NCBI GenBank assembly: GCA_014904985.1
Contig: MU129061.1
Coordinates: 1 to 64,000, forward strand
Origin: Hydnum rufescens UP504
Lineage: Eukaryota; Basidiomycota; Agaricomycetes; Cantharellales; Hydnaceae
Length of the DNA: 64,000 nucleotides
Reading direction: 5' to 3'
Translations under genes and position numbers: made by a program
The notes under the pieces: model-generated
Database searches by the model: none
The model's input: only the letters and a program-made list of their open reading frames with translations
What the model was told of the DNA's origin: nothing
Shown here: in pieces, positions 22,029-33,500 of the stretch
Position numbering within the stretch: the stretch's first letter is position 1
Layout: every line of letters starts with the position of its first letter

Positions 22029-25000
22029 ATGTTCTCACCACCCTCGTCCACACTCTCTATGCTCTCTCTCGACTCCTCAGTACACCCATCGTCGTCCCAC
22101 AAACGCAAACGCTCCAGTGACATTACCAATGTGTCGCCCTCAACTTCGTTAGCCCAACAAACGGCAAAGGACAGCGGCCTCATTCGCTGCATATGCGGCT
22201 ACGTGGAGGACGATGGCCTCACCATCTTCTGTGACATGTGTGGCTTCTGGCAGCACATGTCCTGTGTGCTCACTCCATCCCCATCATCTTCATCACAACA
22301 GGACAACGCCGACACAACCACGGACGACGACGAAGGGGACCGCTCCTCCTCCTCCGCTCGCTCTTCCTCCTCTAAGGGCAAGTCTCGACCCCCAGTACCT
22401 GCCCTCCCCGAACAGTGGTTTTGCGAACTTTGTGTCCCTCGCCCAGTTGATGCCCGCAGCGCTCGGGCACGCCAGACACGCCGCCTCCAGGTTGACCGCG
22501 ATCGTGAGCTAAGAGAGGCTGCAGACGTCGACGTCGTTGGAAGCCGCAGGCGCCCCCGGCTGGAAGGCGACAAGCGACGCAAGAGCAGTACTCACACTGC
22601 ACCCAGTCCCACCGAGCCTCAGAAACGTTCCAGCAAGAATGGCACGACAATCCACCACCGTAAGACCACAACTGGTGCAAGTGGAAGCCATTCAGCCCTA
22701 TCTGCTAATGGTCGGCGGCGTTCGGCTTCAGTTGACGTGCTCTTATCACCAGCGGACGAGGAGTCATTGTTTGAGCCATGGTCTAATGAGTACACACGCA
22801 TTCTACACGACTTTATTGCAGACGACGCCGTCCGCACCTCAATACGGCGCTGGCGGACGAGTCTAGGATGCGCAGCACCTTCATCTTATCGTGACACCGC
22901 ATCCCCTGCAATATCACCGCTCACCGCATGCGCACCCCTCCCCTCCCCACCATTTAGCAAAACAACATCATGCAAGTTCCGGGTACAGGTGAAGCCGGTC
23001 CCACCCTCTGATTGCCTGCCCCTACCCCTTCCATCTGTTTCGTCCTTTCCTCCATACTCTGCCCCATCATATCATGATAAAACCGCATCCTCAGACCCGT
23101 CGTATAAATCAGCTTCATACAGTCGACCTCCTGCGTACGGCCTCTACACTGCCCCCACTTCTTCATCTTCAGCATCGGGGACAATCCCTGTAGGCACACT
23201 TCTCACCACCTACATCTCCCACATTATCCCAGTAACCGCGTACACATCCGCACCGCTTTCCCAATATTCCCTCCTGCACCTCCCAAAACCCCATGTCCGA
23301 CTCATCCCTCCCCCTCTCTCGCTTGCACTCGATGCACGCGAGATGGGTAACGACAGTCGCTTCATCAGAAATGGATGCCATCCAAATGCAGCCATCCGTC
23401 CTGTCCTGGATGACACTAGTCCCTATGGGGTTGTTTGGGGGGTGTACGCAACGAAGGATATGGCTGTAAAGGGCGAGGAAATTGTTCTGGGATGGGAATG
23501 GGATCGCGACAGTGTTGTTCACAGGCTGAGTGATCTGTTGGAACACGGATGCGAAGATCTTCAAGATGAGTACGTAACTTCGTCATATCAACTTGCTCCC
23601 GCTCCCTCGCTGATGGTACAACGGTATCGCTCCTCTTCAGAACTCATGTAAAAGCCCAGATGAGCCAGATCCTGACCACTCTCGGCGGAACCTTTACCTC
23701 ATGCGCATGTGGGCGACAGCAATTTGGTGGAGTGAGGGACTGTGTGTTTGCTCTTATGTCACGCTTCGTCTGTGATCGGTCTAGATTCTCCGCTAATGGC
23801 CAGCGTGTCGCATGCCCAGATGACAAGGAGGGTAATGATCCCATATCCTCCATGCCGACGCCGATGTCAAGTCCAAGTGCTCTGCCTACGTCTCAGACGT
23901 TGAACTCGACTCTTGGGATCAAGACTAAGCCAGTTAAAAGGGTGAAAAACGGCAAAGCAGATCTAGGTCCCATGGTTGGATGGACTGTGGCCGAGGGGCC
24001 ATATGTTGGGATCCAGGGCTTGTCGAACAGAAACGGCTACATTGAACCTGGACCTCGTTCGACCCCATCATCATTCCCCCCAACTCCCTCGTCCCCGTTC
24101 TCATCCACACCTCAATTGCCTGGTGTACCAACTCCTAGTGGGAGTGTGAACTCTAAGGCGTGGGCGAGTGTCGTGGGTCTTTACGATGCGCCGCGACCAG
24201 TAACGACGTCTTCATCGAGTGCAACTCAGTTCCGACCAGATCCTTCATCGACTTCTTCTAACTCAGTGTTGATGTCACCAACTCCCAGGTACCAAGGTCC
24301 CATCTACGACCGTTCGAATCTGCCCAAGATCAGCACGTCCCTGCCTGTGCCTATGGCATCTCCACTGGAACCCCAACGACATCAGCCGCATTTGCCAAGT
24401 GTGACCAACAAGCCACCCAGTCCTCATCATGGGATGTCAATGTCGCGCGGGATTGTAAATGGTGTCAGCGCGGCGTCAACCTGTCCTTCACCTATTTTGG
24501 AATCCGCCGTGGAGGAGAGCGATTCCTATCTGTTTATAGTGCACCAATCGCCTGTGTCAACATCAGCAGTGTCATTCGCCAAGGAGGTCCTGGGAGCTCC
24601 TCCCGTCGCTAGTCCCCAAGAGAGTGCAGAGGTAGATACACTGATGAGTGAAGGTGCTGGACCTCTTCCGATGGAACAACGACGTCTCGCCTGGGTTGAA
24701 GACAATGAGCCTATCAAGCTTCCGCCCAAAATGCAGAAACGAATGAAGAGTAGTGGGGGTGGTGGTCCAATCTTGGAGGCCCCTGGTACCGCAGGTGCCA
24801 GTTCTTTTGATGACAAGGTTGATGGTGAGTTCTCATTCTCTACATTTCTTCGCTTGTCGGAGATAGTCATTAATCGAGTTTATCTTTCTGATGCAGCCGA
24901 TGCGACTTTGATGCCCCCTCCTTTTATCCCCGACTCTTTCGACCCGGTGACTGTCACTTCGATGCCTGTCTCGTCGCCGTCTGATCTTCATTCGTGCGTT

Positions 25001-26617
25001 GAGTTGCCTTCGTGTTCCCTTCCTCTTTCCTCGTCCGATCAGTTATCCAACCTCACCGCATCTCGAAAAATGACAGAGATGCCGGCGACACCAAATTCCA
25101 CGTTACGGGACACCGTGGTGGTCGGAGCGCCAAAGCGTGAGCCAGAACCAGAGCCAGAACAGATGTCTACTCCTGCATTTACAGGAAGAGCAACGACACC
25201 ACATCTGGCGCCCGAACCCTTGGCCGCTTCGAGTCCCGCCCCTGTTCCTGCTCCGGCGGTGCGCATGAGTTTCTTTGATTGGAAGCAGAAACGCGCACAG
25301 GAGAAACACGGGAAAAACCGTAAAGATGCTATCATAGTCAAGGAGGAGATGTATGAGTGCCAGGGTTTACAATCTCCGGGCCTCGATGTGAATGTGAAGA
25401 TAGAGGCCGATGTTGATGATGGGTGTGCGCCATTAACTTCATCTTCGAGTGAGAAGATGGGGTCCCGTACGGAGCTAACCCAGCCTCAATTTCATATTGA
25501 CATTCCGACCATTGACGTTTCGTTCACTGTGGCGTCGGGCGCGCCGATGTTTCCTGCACCTATTCAAACCCCTCCCGTGTCGCGGTCTCCACATGAAGAC
25601 TCGCTGCCTCGGCTTGCGTTCGCGTCCAAGGTGATTCCAGTGGAGTCTTCTGAGATCTCTGCGTCCTGGGAGCTTCCTCCTTCTGATTCTATGGATGTGG
25701 ATTCAAAACAGCCTCTAGAGTGTGGCTCGCTATGGAAAGATCCCGCCACCAACCCTTCTCCTCCTCCCACGCTTCCTGCCTCTAGCGAGATGGATATGGA
25801 CGATGACGACGTCAGACTCGACGTCGTTCGTTCGCCTACAGAAACAATGCGTCCCGCGACCAGACCTGAGCAAGCCTCGCTGTCAATCGTGCTTCCTACG
25901 CCTTCACCTGACGCAGAAGATGCAGAAGATGGTGAGATCCCTCCTTCGCCACACGACAAGCCGCTATCACCACCTACGCGTCTGCTGGCAACTCCCGTTC
26001 TGCCTGAACCGCGTCGGGCGCCTCGTTCGATGACTCCCCTTGTGCACCTCCCTCCGCCTCTTCCTCCTGTTCGCCGCTCTTCGCCTGGTGAGCGATACCG
26101 ACCGGGCTCTCCGCCACGGGAGCGACGTCTACCGCATCCATCTCGTTCGTACCGTCCAGATCCCCCTCCCCCCAGCTTGAACTCGTACAGACCCAGTTCA
26201 CCCGCCGACTCCACATCCTCTCCGTCCGACTCGCCACGACACCTTTCGAATACATGGCATGATGAGCCTCGTGCGCCCCCTAGTGCGGGGCGTGGTGGGG
26301 ATCGGTGGTACGGCTCGAGTTGGCGGGTCTCCTCGTCACAGCACCATTCGACTTCAATTGGTGGTGGACCCAGGTCAGGCGGACCACGCGATCACTACCG
26401 CGATCGGGATTACGCTCCTCCGCATGGCTTTGCGAGGGGGGGTTGGGACTCAGATCGTGGTGCCAGTGGCGTCGGGAGATACATGGATCGGAACCGATAT
26501 CCTCGAGACAGGGATGCGAGGGAGCTGATCAAACAGCGCGGGATCGAGGCGCGCGCCAGAGAGGCTGAGGTTTATAAAGGTCGAACTGTGCCTTCCAATC
26601 CGCGAGGTGGTGCTTGA
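22029..26617 (+). CDS. PHD-finger plus SET-domain chromatin protein (Set3/MLL5-like)
   Basis: About 1,481 residues in three exons (22029-23569, 23641-24824, 24897-26617; introns GT-AG, phases 2 and 1). An N-terminal PHD finger has the C4HC3 pattern: CICGYVEDDGLTIFCDMC, FWQHMSC, then WFCELC. PHD fingers of this family bind methylated H3K4. The SET region has NDSRFIRNGCHPNAAIRP and EEIVLGWEWD. The usual NHSC and catalytic Tyr contexts are altered, as in Set3, Set4 and MLL5, so it is probably a deacetylase-complex scaffold rather than an active methyltransferase. A Cys-rich post-SET-like segment (TFTSCACGRQQFGG) follows the first intron. The rest is Ser/Pro-rich and disordered, ending in an Arg/Gly/Asp tail (RDRDYAPPHGFARGG). 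The first ATG in frame is at 22029; an upstream start on another exon is possible. The 3' end is the source of two decayed copies downstream. Confidence 0.88.
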
Positions 26618-27760
26618 AGCAACGGAAAGCCAACCCAAATCGACTGCAGCCCCACTTCCTCACCTTCCGCTCCAATCTGAACCTTTTTTGGTGATTCAAC
26701 CTTCTCGTATCTTATTATTTCCGGCCTCTCTGGATTGTCTTATTCTTCGTCTTGCTTTCCTTCCCATTTCGTACTTTCTGAGATCTCTGTTTTGTTGATG
26801 CTGGCCCCTTCGTCCCCTACGTCTTTCCAAACTCCCCCCTCCTACTTTTTATTGACGGTTTGCCCCCTCCTACACTCTATGTTTCTGTGATACTTGTTTC
26901 AACACTATCGATGGATTAACTTCGGGCCTCTCCTTATTCACACTGACTATAACCCCAAGATCCGAACCAGCCTTAAACTACTGCAGTACTACTACATAAC
27001 AAACATACAAATATCCAGGCATAAGCCAAGCAATTGATTGTTCGACTGCCCCAAATAAGTGAATCCAGCCCACCGTCCTTGACCTTCGTCTTGGACATTA
27101 TCTGGTCTTCCAGAGCATTCCGACTCCCAAAATGGCATCTCAATCCAGCCTTTTTTTTGACATTGTAGAAAGACTTGCCAGAGCCTTCGTCTCTCGTATT
27201 TACTTTTTTATCTGCGAAGGGCTCATGGCAAAAATTAAACGCACTCTGATCTCTACACTTTTCGAACCGTGAGCAGAGCATCTTTTTTGTTCTTGGTTCG
27301 AAGGTCACCATTAATGTATATCTGGTTTTGAAGAACTTTCTCCTTAACTTCGACGGAAAGTGCGAATCTGAATAAATTCTGAGAAGGTTTTTAGATGATA
27401 ATTGATGCTGGCGCACGAGACCAAAAGTATGGAGTGCTGGCATGTTAATCGATACCAATTGGGGATCCACATGCAGCCATTGAGCGGATCAATATTTGAA
27501 TTTGAGGTGCTTGGACAATTCACGACGATGCGTTCCCAGATATCAGGGTGTGGATTAATGGAAGGTATCGTGGCGCAGACATGAGCATGAGTGCCGTCCG
27601 TGATATGCCTATAATGCATTAAGCAAAGCGAAGCAACAGAAGATTGCACGTCGGAAAAAAAAAGTCCAAGTACTACGGAGGGTAATTTTTCATCTGCAGG
27701 TAAAGAAGTCCTTGTGTTTCCTATCATCCCTAGTCGTAAGATTGTCGGCGTTATTTAGGG
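26618..27760. other. Convergent 3' region of SET gene and TANGO2 gene
   Basis: T-rich 3' UTR of the SET gene (for example TCTTATTATTTCC and TGTCTTATTCTTCG), whose diverged copies recur at about 30300 and 35950. Minus-strand frames at 26973-27470 and 27344-27727 overlap each other, lack recognisable motifs and are not called genes. Confidence 0.5.
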
Positions 27761-29172
27761 CTACGCCTCGACCTGGAAGCGGAATGTGCGCTGGGTGAGT
27801 TTGGCAGTTTGGGGATTATAGATGACGGGCATGGATACTGGAGAGCCCGATCCACCGCCGTTGTCGTTATAGTCATGTGGTATCGTCCCAGAACGATCTC
27901 GCTCAATGAAGAGGACGTCGCGGGAATGCCGACGGACTAGTATGACAGTCGATAGACGGGTGCCGTAGAAGGCCGATGCTGGGGTAGGGCTGGGCGGTAT
28001 GAAAATGGAATTGCGTCGGTCGTGCTGGGTGTGTGGTTGGGGGATACTCGTCGTGCTGAGGGAAAAGTGATAGTGTCGGTTATTCAGTCAAGAGATAAGA
28101 GGTAAGTGATGGGAGGAAGTGACGAACAACGCACCCGAGGAGTGCGAATAGATCTTCTGCCAGTCTCTCATTCTCCTCATCGTTCATCTCTGAGGGAGAT
28201 GCAGTTGAAGTAACGGGCATCCCCATGGTGTGGTCGTGGTCGTGATGATGTTTTGCGAGTATTTCGGAGAAGAGCTTTCGGCCTTGTGAGAGTTTTGTCC
28301 ATGGTTCGGAGGATCCCATGGCATCAACAGCACTTCCGTCTATGGCATTAGATATACCTCCACACCGCGACTCAGAATCTTCCTCGCCACCGTTGCCCAC
28401 AGGACCTTCCTCCATAGTAGGACCAGGAATTAAACGACCGATAGGACGAGATGTGATCCGGCGGCCACCACCTGAGTTGGTGACGAGGGCTGCCTCATAA
28501 GATAGAATCACTTCCTCAGAGAGTTGTCCTCCTGGCACAGCAGGCTGAGATGTTGGCGAGGTATAGGGCTCAAATACGACAAGGTTGAAGCCACCGACGT
28601 CCAGAGGCCCGTCACCTGGCCCTAAAGATTGGGCGTAGCCTATGTACTGGGTTAGAGTATTCCAGTCTGATTGCTGTTTCAAGAACGAGGACGTCAGCAG
28701 GCCCCGAGAGACGGTGCGTGTTACCACTGGTTCGTAGACATTCGTGCTGACATGGGGAAAATGCGAGGTGTATTTATTTAGTTTATGCCCGAGGATCATC
28801 ATGGCTCCCCATCAAAGAGTGAGAGGGATTTCAGCCGGGACGTAACGTACATCATAGCGACCCGACCACGTTTGTTGATTCCTAACCAAGTCCCACCTGC
28901 TTTGATATCTATTCCAGAGAGGATAGATCCCTCCTTCCTTTTCCCTCCCGCATCGATGACACCGGCAGCATCGGAATCGGGTGTCGTTGCAGACACCGCA
29001 AGAAAGTCATGAAATGCCGCTGGGAGCGTCGGACGGTCCAGAAACTCGTCACGGTTTGCACATAGAATCCTAGATTACTGGTAAGGAAAGCAATCGTAAA
29101 GCATTTGCTGAGACCGTTGTGGGCGTACAGGGAGTACAGGGGATCGTCGAGAGCCCAGAAACCAATACACAT
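27761..29172 (-). CDS. TANGO2 / NRDE-family protein
   Basis: Homologue of transport and Golgi organisation protein 2, a conserved cytosolic/mitochondrial protein linked to lipid and haem handling; its biochemical role is unsettled. There are four exons (29172-29129, 29069-28851, 28746-28135, 28055-27761) giving 389 residues with every junction in phase. Exon 1 (MCIGFWALDDPLYS) joins exon 2 to make the family hallmark LILCANRDEF, followed by GGTWLGINKRGRVAM. Exon 3 starts with TNVYEPVVTRTVSRGLL and includes a Pro/Gly-rich insert. Exon 4 ends with YGTRLSTVILVRR, FIERDRSG and RTFRFQVEA, the usual C-terminal motif of the family. Its 5' end abuts the duplicated NLR cassette. Confidence 0.92.
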
Positions 29173-29264
29173 TTAGGGGTTCGCAAGTTGCCGGAGCACG
29201 TGAATCTTTCTCTGGTTTGGTTAGCCAAAAATTCTGCGCGCTGGAGAATCACCTGTGGGACCAT

Positions 29265-30558
29265 CCTGCCACAAGGAGCCTAATGGCACGTTCTCTAAGG
29301 GATCTCCGACTCATTGTCCCCTCAATCTATGCTGGTTGATTCGTCAAGCTGCGAACAAGCACTGTGGTCTGTACTTCAATGCGTGCACCATCGAAACCGG
29401 CGTGAACTTCACCTGACGAGGAAAGTAATGGTCACAGACACAGTCCCATCTCCCTTGTACATGTCTACTCCCCCTCCACACCCTGCATCGGACTTCCTGT
29501 CGCCTCGGGCTTTGCGGCTGGAATGTGAAGGACCTTGGCGAATCTGCAGTGAGAATTTCATTCAGAATCAGCGTCCCAATGGCGGAAGGTTAACGAAGCT
29601 GACATTGCGTTCATAACGACGCAATGACATACTAAGTTCCTTTGCATCCCGGTAAGCCCCACCACGCGTTCTTCCTGAACTGTATCAGATCCCTCGCTGG
29701 ACAACTCTGCGTATCCCCTCTTCGCCACACAAGCCCCTGCACCATCTCATTTGCATTGTCTAGAGTTTCCTCCGCCCAGCTTGAGCTCGCCCAAACCCAG
29801 TTCGTCAGCAGACCGTTTATCACATTCGTCCAATTCGTATGATACTATTTGAGGTAATGCGATGATCTTCGCAAACAGGACTAGTATGGTGCGTATTGTC
29901 GATTAGTGATATGCCTCCAGCTGGCATGTCTCCTTGTTGCGCCACTACTCGACTTCAGGCGCCGGTGGTTCCAGCTCCGGTGCACAGCACGAATACCACC
30001 GCGATCGGGATTGTATTCCTGCGCTCGGCTTTGCAGGGAATCGGGATCCCGATCGCGTTGGTGATGCTGGGAATGGGGGGTGGTAGGTAATATATGGATT
30101 GAAATCGACATCCGCGAGATAGGAATGCAAAGGAGCTGGCCAAGCAGCTCGGTATCTAGGTGCGAATACGAGGAGTTGGGGTGTGTAAAGCTCGAACTGC
30201 GCCTCCCAATCCCGTGTTAGTGAAAGGGGCTCCAACACAATGTCATCATCCTGTCCCTTCCTCGATGATACTCCCAGCCCCTTCCTGATCTGACCCCTCT
30301 GTATCTTATTTTCTGACCTCTTGGGATTGTCTTATTTTCCATTGTGCTTTCTTTCGTACTTCTGCAATCCTCATACTAACCCAATGTGGGAATGAGAAGA
30401 ATCATTCTTGAGTCCCAAAATCTTCAGAGAATGAGAGATCATTGGGGGCATTCATTGCCATCATCTCCAGTTCTTCACGAGGTTGAATCTGCCCTATGGA
30501 TGAACGCAAGTTATAGGGCTAAGGGATAATAGCAATGGTACAATTGTCATTGATCAGG
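29265..30558. repeat. Direct repeat A (about 1.3 kb) of the tandem cassette
   Basis: Matches 34886-36182 along its length with many substitutions and indels. Shared landmarks are CTGGTTGATTCGTC vs CGGGTTGATTCGTC, ACTCTGCGTATCCCCTCTTC in both, and ATGCCTCCAGCTGGCATGTC in both. The first 350 bp of the repeat does not resemble the SET gene and is unidentified; the remainder does. Confidence 0.75.
29640..30380 (+). pseudogene. Decayed copy of the 3' end of the SET gene (copy A)
   Basis: Same strand as the SET gene and diverged from its last roughly 600 coding bases plus 3' UTR. Landmarks: CCCAGCTTGAGCTCG vs CCCAGCTTGAACTCG in the source; ACCGCGATCGGGATT in both; the frame reads RDRDCIPALGFA where the parent reads RDRDYAPPHGFA. 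The 3' UTR phrase GGATTGTCTTATT is shared. Stops and frame changes rule out a functional product. No start or upstream domains are present. Confidence 0.75.
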
Positions 30559-33500
30559 TTACAAGACTGAAAGTATGGCTGAAGTATCTATAATTACAAG
30601 ATAACCATCCCCATATCCGAATGCAATTAGAGAGAGATTTTGTGGGGAAGCAACATGAATGCAAGTGCTCAAATCATAGAATGGAGGAATATAGCAAACA
30701 CGTCTAAGATGATTTTTCAGGGGGTCCTGCACTTGTATCCACTGACCCTCACGAGACCAAATGAGTGAGGGTAACCCCACAGAAGACACATCAAATGCAG
30801 CTGATGACATGGAGGCCAGGCAAGCAGGTTGGGAAGTCAAATCCCAGACAAAGGTCTGCTGATGAGACTGTGAGATTATAATGTCATCAGAGGGAAATGA
30901 GATAGATTCAACCTCCTCATAATGGTGTCTTATGACAGTGATGGGTGAGCCTGACAGGACATCCCACAAATGCACAGAGCAATCATCACAGCCTGATGCA
31001 AGTTGTAACCCATCTGGTGAAAATGCAATGCACTGAACCCAGCCAGAATGACCTTCTAACTTCACACTGACACCTGATTTGACATCCCACAACAACACAG
31101 AATAATCACAGGAGCCAGATGCAAGTTGCAAGCCATCTGGTGAAAATGCAACAGACAAAACCCCATCAGAATGTCCTTTTGTTGCAATGGTGGCATGAGA
31201 TTGGACATCCCACAACTGCACAGAGTGATCATAGGAACCAGATGCAAGATGTGAGCCATCTGGTGAAAATGAAACTGATGTAACCCCTTCAGAATGACCT
31301 TCTAGTGTTGCAATGGGTTCTCCATATATGGCATCCCACAAACACACAGAGGTATCTTCAGAGCCTGATGCAAGTAGCAACCCATCCAGTGAAAATGCAA
31401 TGGATGAAACCCCATTAGAATGGCCCTGTAATGCTGCAGTAGGTGCACCTGACACAGCATCCCATAACTGCACAGAGCCATCATTGGAGCCAGATGCAAC
31501 TTGTAAGCCATCTGGTGAAAATGTAACACATGCAATCTCATGAAAATGACCTTCCAGCATTCCAGTGGATTCACCCATGGAATCCCACAACTGCACAGAC
31601 TCATCATTAGAGCCTGATGCAAGTTGCAAGCCATCTGGTGAAAATGCAACACACAGTACCTGGGCTGTGTGACCTTGTAGCATTGCAACACATGTGCCAG
31701 ACATGGCATCCCACAAAAACATGGAGGGAGCATTAGAGCCTGATGCAAGTTGCAACCCATCTGGTGAATATGCAACAGAGTGAACCCAGTGAGGATGGTC
31801 TAGCTTTAGTATGGGTGTACCCAACATGACATCCCACAACCACACAAACTGATCACCAGAGCCTGATGCAAGTTGTAACCCATCTGGTGAATATGCAATG
31901 GAGTTAACTGGGCCAGAATGACCTTTTAACCTTGTGGTAGGTGCATCAGACATGACATCCCACAACTGCACTGAGTGATCATCAGAGCCTGATGCAAGTT
32001 GCAACCCATCTGGTGAATATGCAATGGAGTTAACTGGGCCAGAATGACCTTTTAACCTTGTGGTAGGTGCACCAGACATGACATCCCACAACTGTACTGA
32101 GTGATCATCAGAGCCTGATGCAAGTTGCAACCCATCTGGTGAAAATGTGACACAATGAACTGAGCGAGAATGCCCTTCTAACACTGCAATAGGTATCCCT
32201 GACATGGCATTCCACAACCTGACAGAGTGATCATAGGAACCTGATGCAAGTCGAGACCCATCCTGTGAATATGCAACAGAGGTAACCCCAGCAGAGTGGC
32301 CCCCTAACTTTAAAATAGGCAGGCCTAACATGGCATCCCACAGCTGTATTGAGTGATCACCTGAGCCTGAAGCAAGTTGTGACCCATCTGGTGAAAATGC
32401 AACAGAATTAACTGGGGCAGAATGGCCTTCCAGTGTTGCAATGAGTGTGCCTGACATGGCATCCCACAACCGCACAGACCAATCATAAGAGCCTGATGCA
32501 AGTTGCAACCCATCCTGTGAATACACAACATGTAAAACCCCCTAGAATGACCAAGCAAAGTGCTCAAATTCTGGGGCCATTGTGTCTTCACTCCTTGCAG
32601 CACCTTGATAGTATCCTTGACTTCATGGCAATATGTTGTGTACAACACCTGTCTCCTTTGGTGTGAATGGCAATGCTGAGTGATAAACATGCAGTGCACT
32701 GGTTCTTATCACCTCCACATGTGCAAGAATAAACCGGTGTGCATCTGCAAGCATAGTAACCAGAGGCAGCTTGCATTTTGAGTCTCTCTGTCCAAGTCAT
32801 TGTCTGATCAACCCATTGTCTGACAATGACCAGTGTATACACTTACCACCCAGAGATGTGCTTTTTGTATAGAGCTTATAGCAATCGGGATACTCCCTAT
32901 CAGGCTCATTGCCTCAAACCACCACAAAATCGATCGCATCAAAAATTCCTCCAGCACTTCCTCCGTCCGTTTGTCACCAACCTCCACACATGATAGATGT
33001 AATGCCCAATACCGACACGCATACTGCACCTCGGGCGGCAGAGCATCCTTTACCTTTCGTTCAAATTCCTCGACCTCGCTGTTCAGAAGTGACGGATCCG
33101 AGATTCCGGCCACATCCCGTTTCAGAGATTTCTGCAGGAGCGCGAAGCATCTAACCGCATGCCGTCGCTCCTGCTCTGGCACCGGGACAATGACGAAGCC
33201 GGGATCAGAGCATCGCGAATCATCCATGATGAAGTCACGGAATGAAGGATGGTAGATACGAGGGGCCTCGTGCTCATCTGATGGGGGAATGATGACAGAC
33301 CGGAGATGATACAGAGCTGTATCAATATCATCCATGTCGTACTCCAGAAATTGGGCCAGCGAGAGTAGCGGGAGAGGTTCCCGCAGCAAAACAATGCTCC
33401 CAACGACCACTTGGAAGAGATCCAGGACGTCCCGGCGGTTAACGTCGGAGAGCGAGTTACGGAGGACACCCATGTAAAGATTATCCAACTGCGCATATGG

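Noticed and set aside
21496..22152. 218-codon plus-strand frame
   Set aside because: Overlaps the start of the SET gene in another frame and has no motif.
24825..24896. In-frame insertion (FSFSTFLRLSEIVINRV) in the SET protein
   Set aside because: It is a 72-nt intron with GTGAGT donor and GCAG acceptor whose length is a multiple of three, so the frame stays open.
26973..27727. Two overlapping minus-strand frames (165 and 127 codons) downstream of TANGO2
   Set aside because: The longer lacks an ATG at its start, neither has motifs, and they overlap each other. More likely 3' UTR or intergenic.
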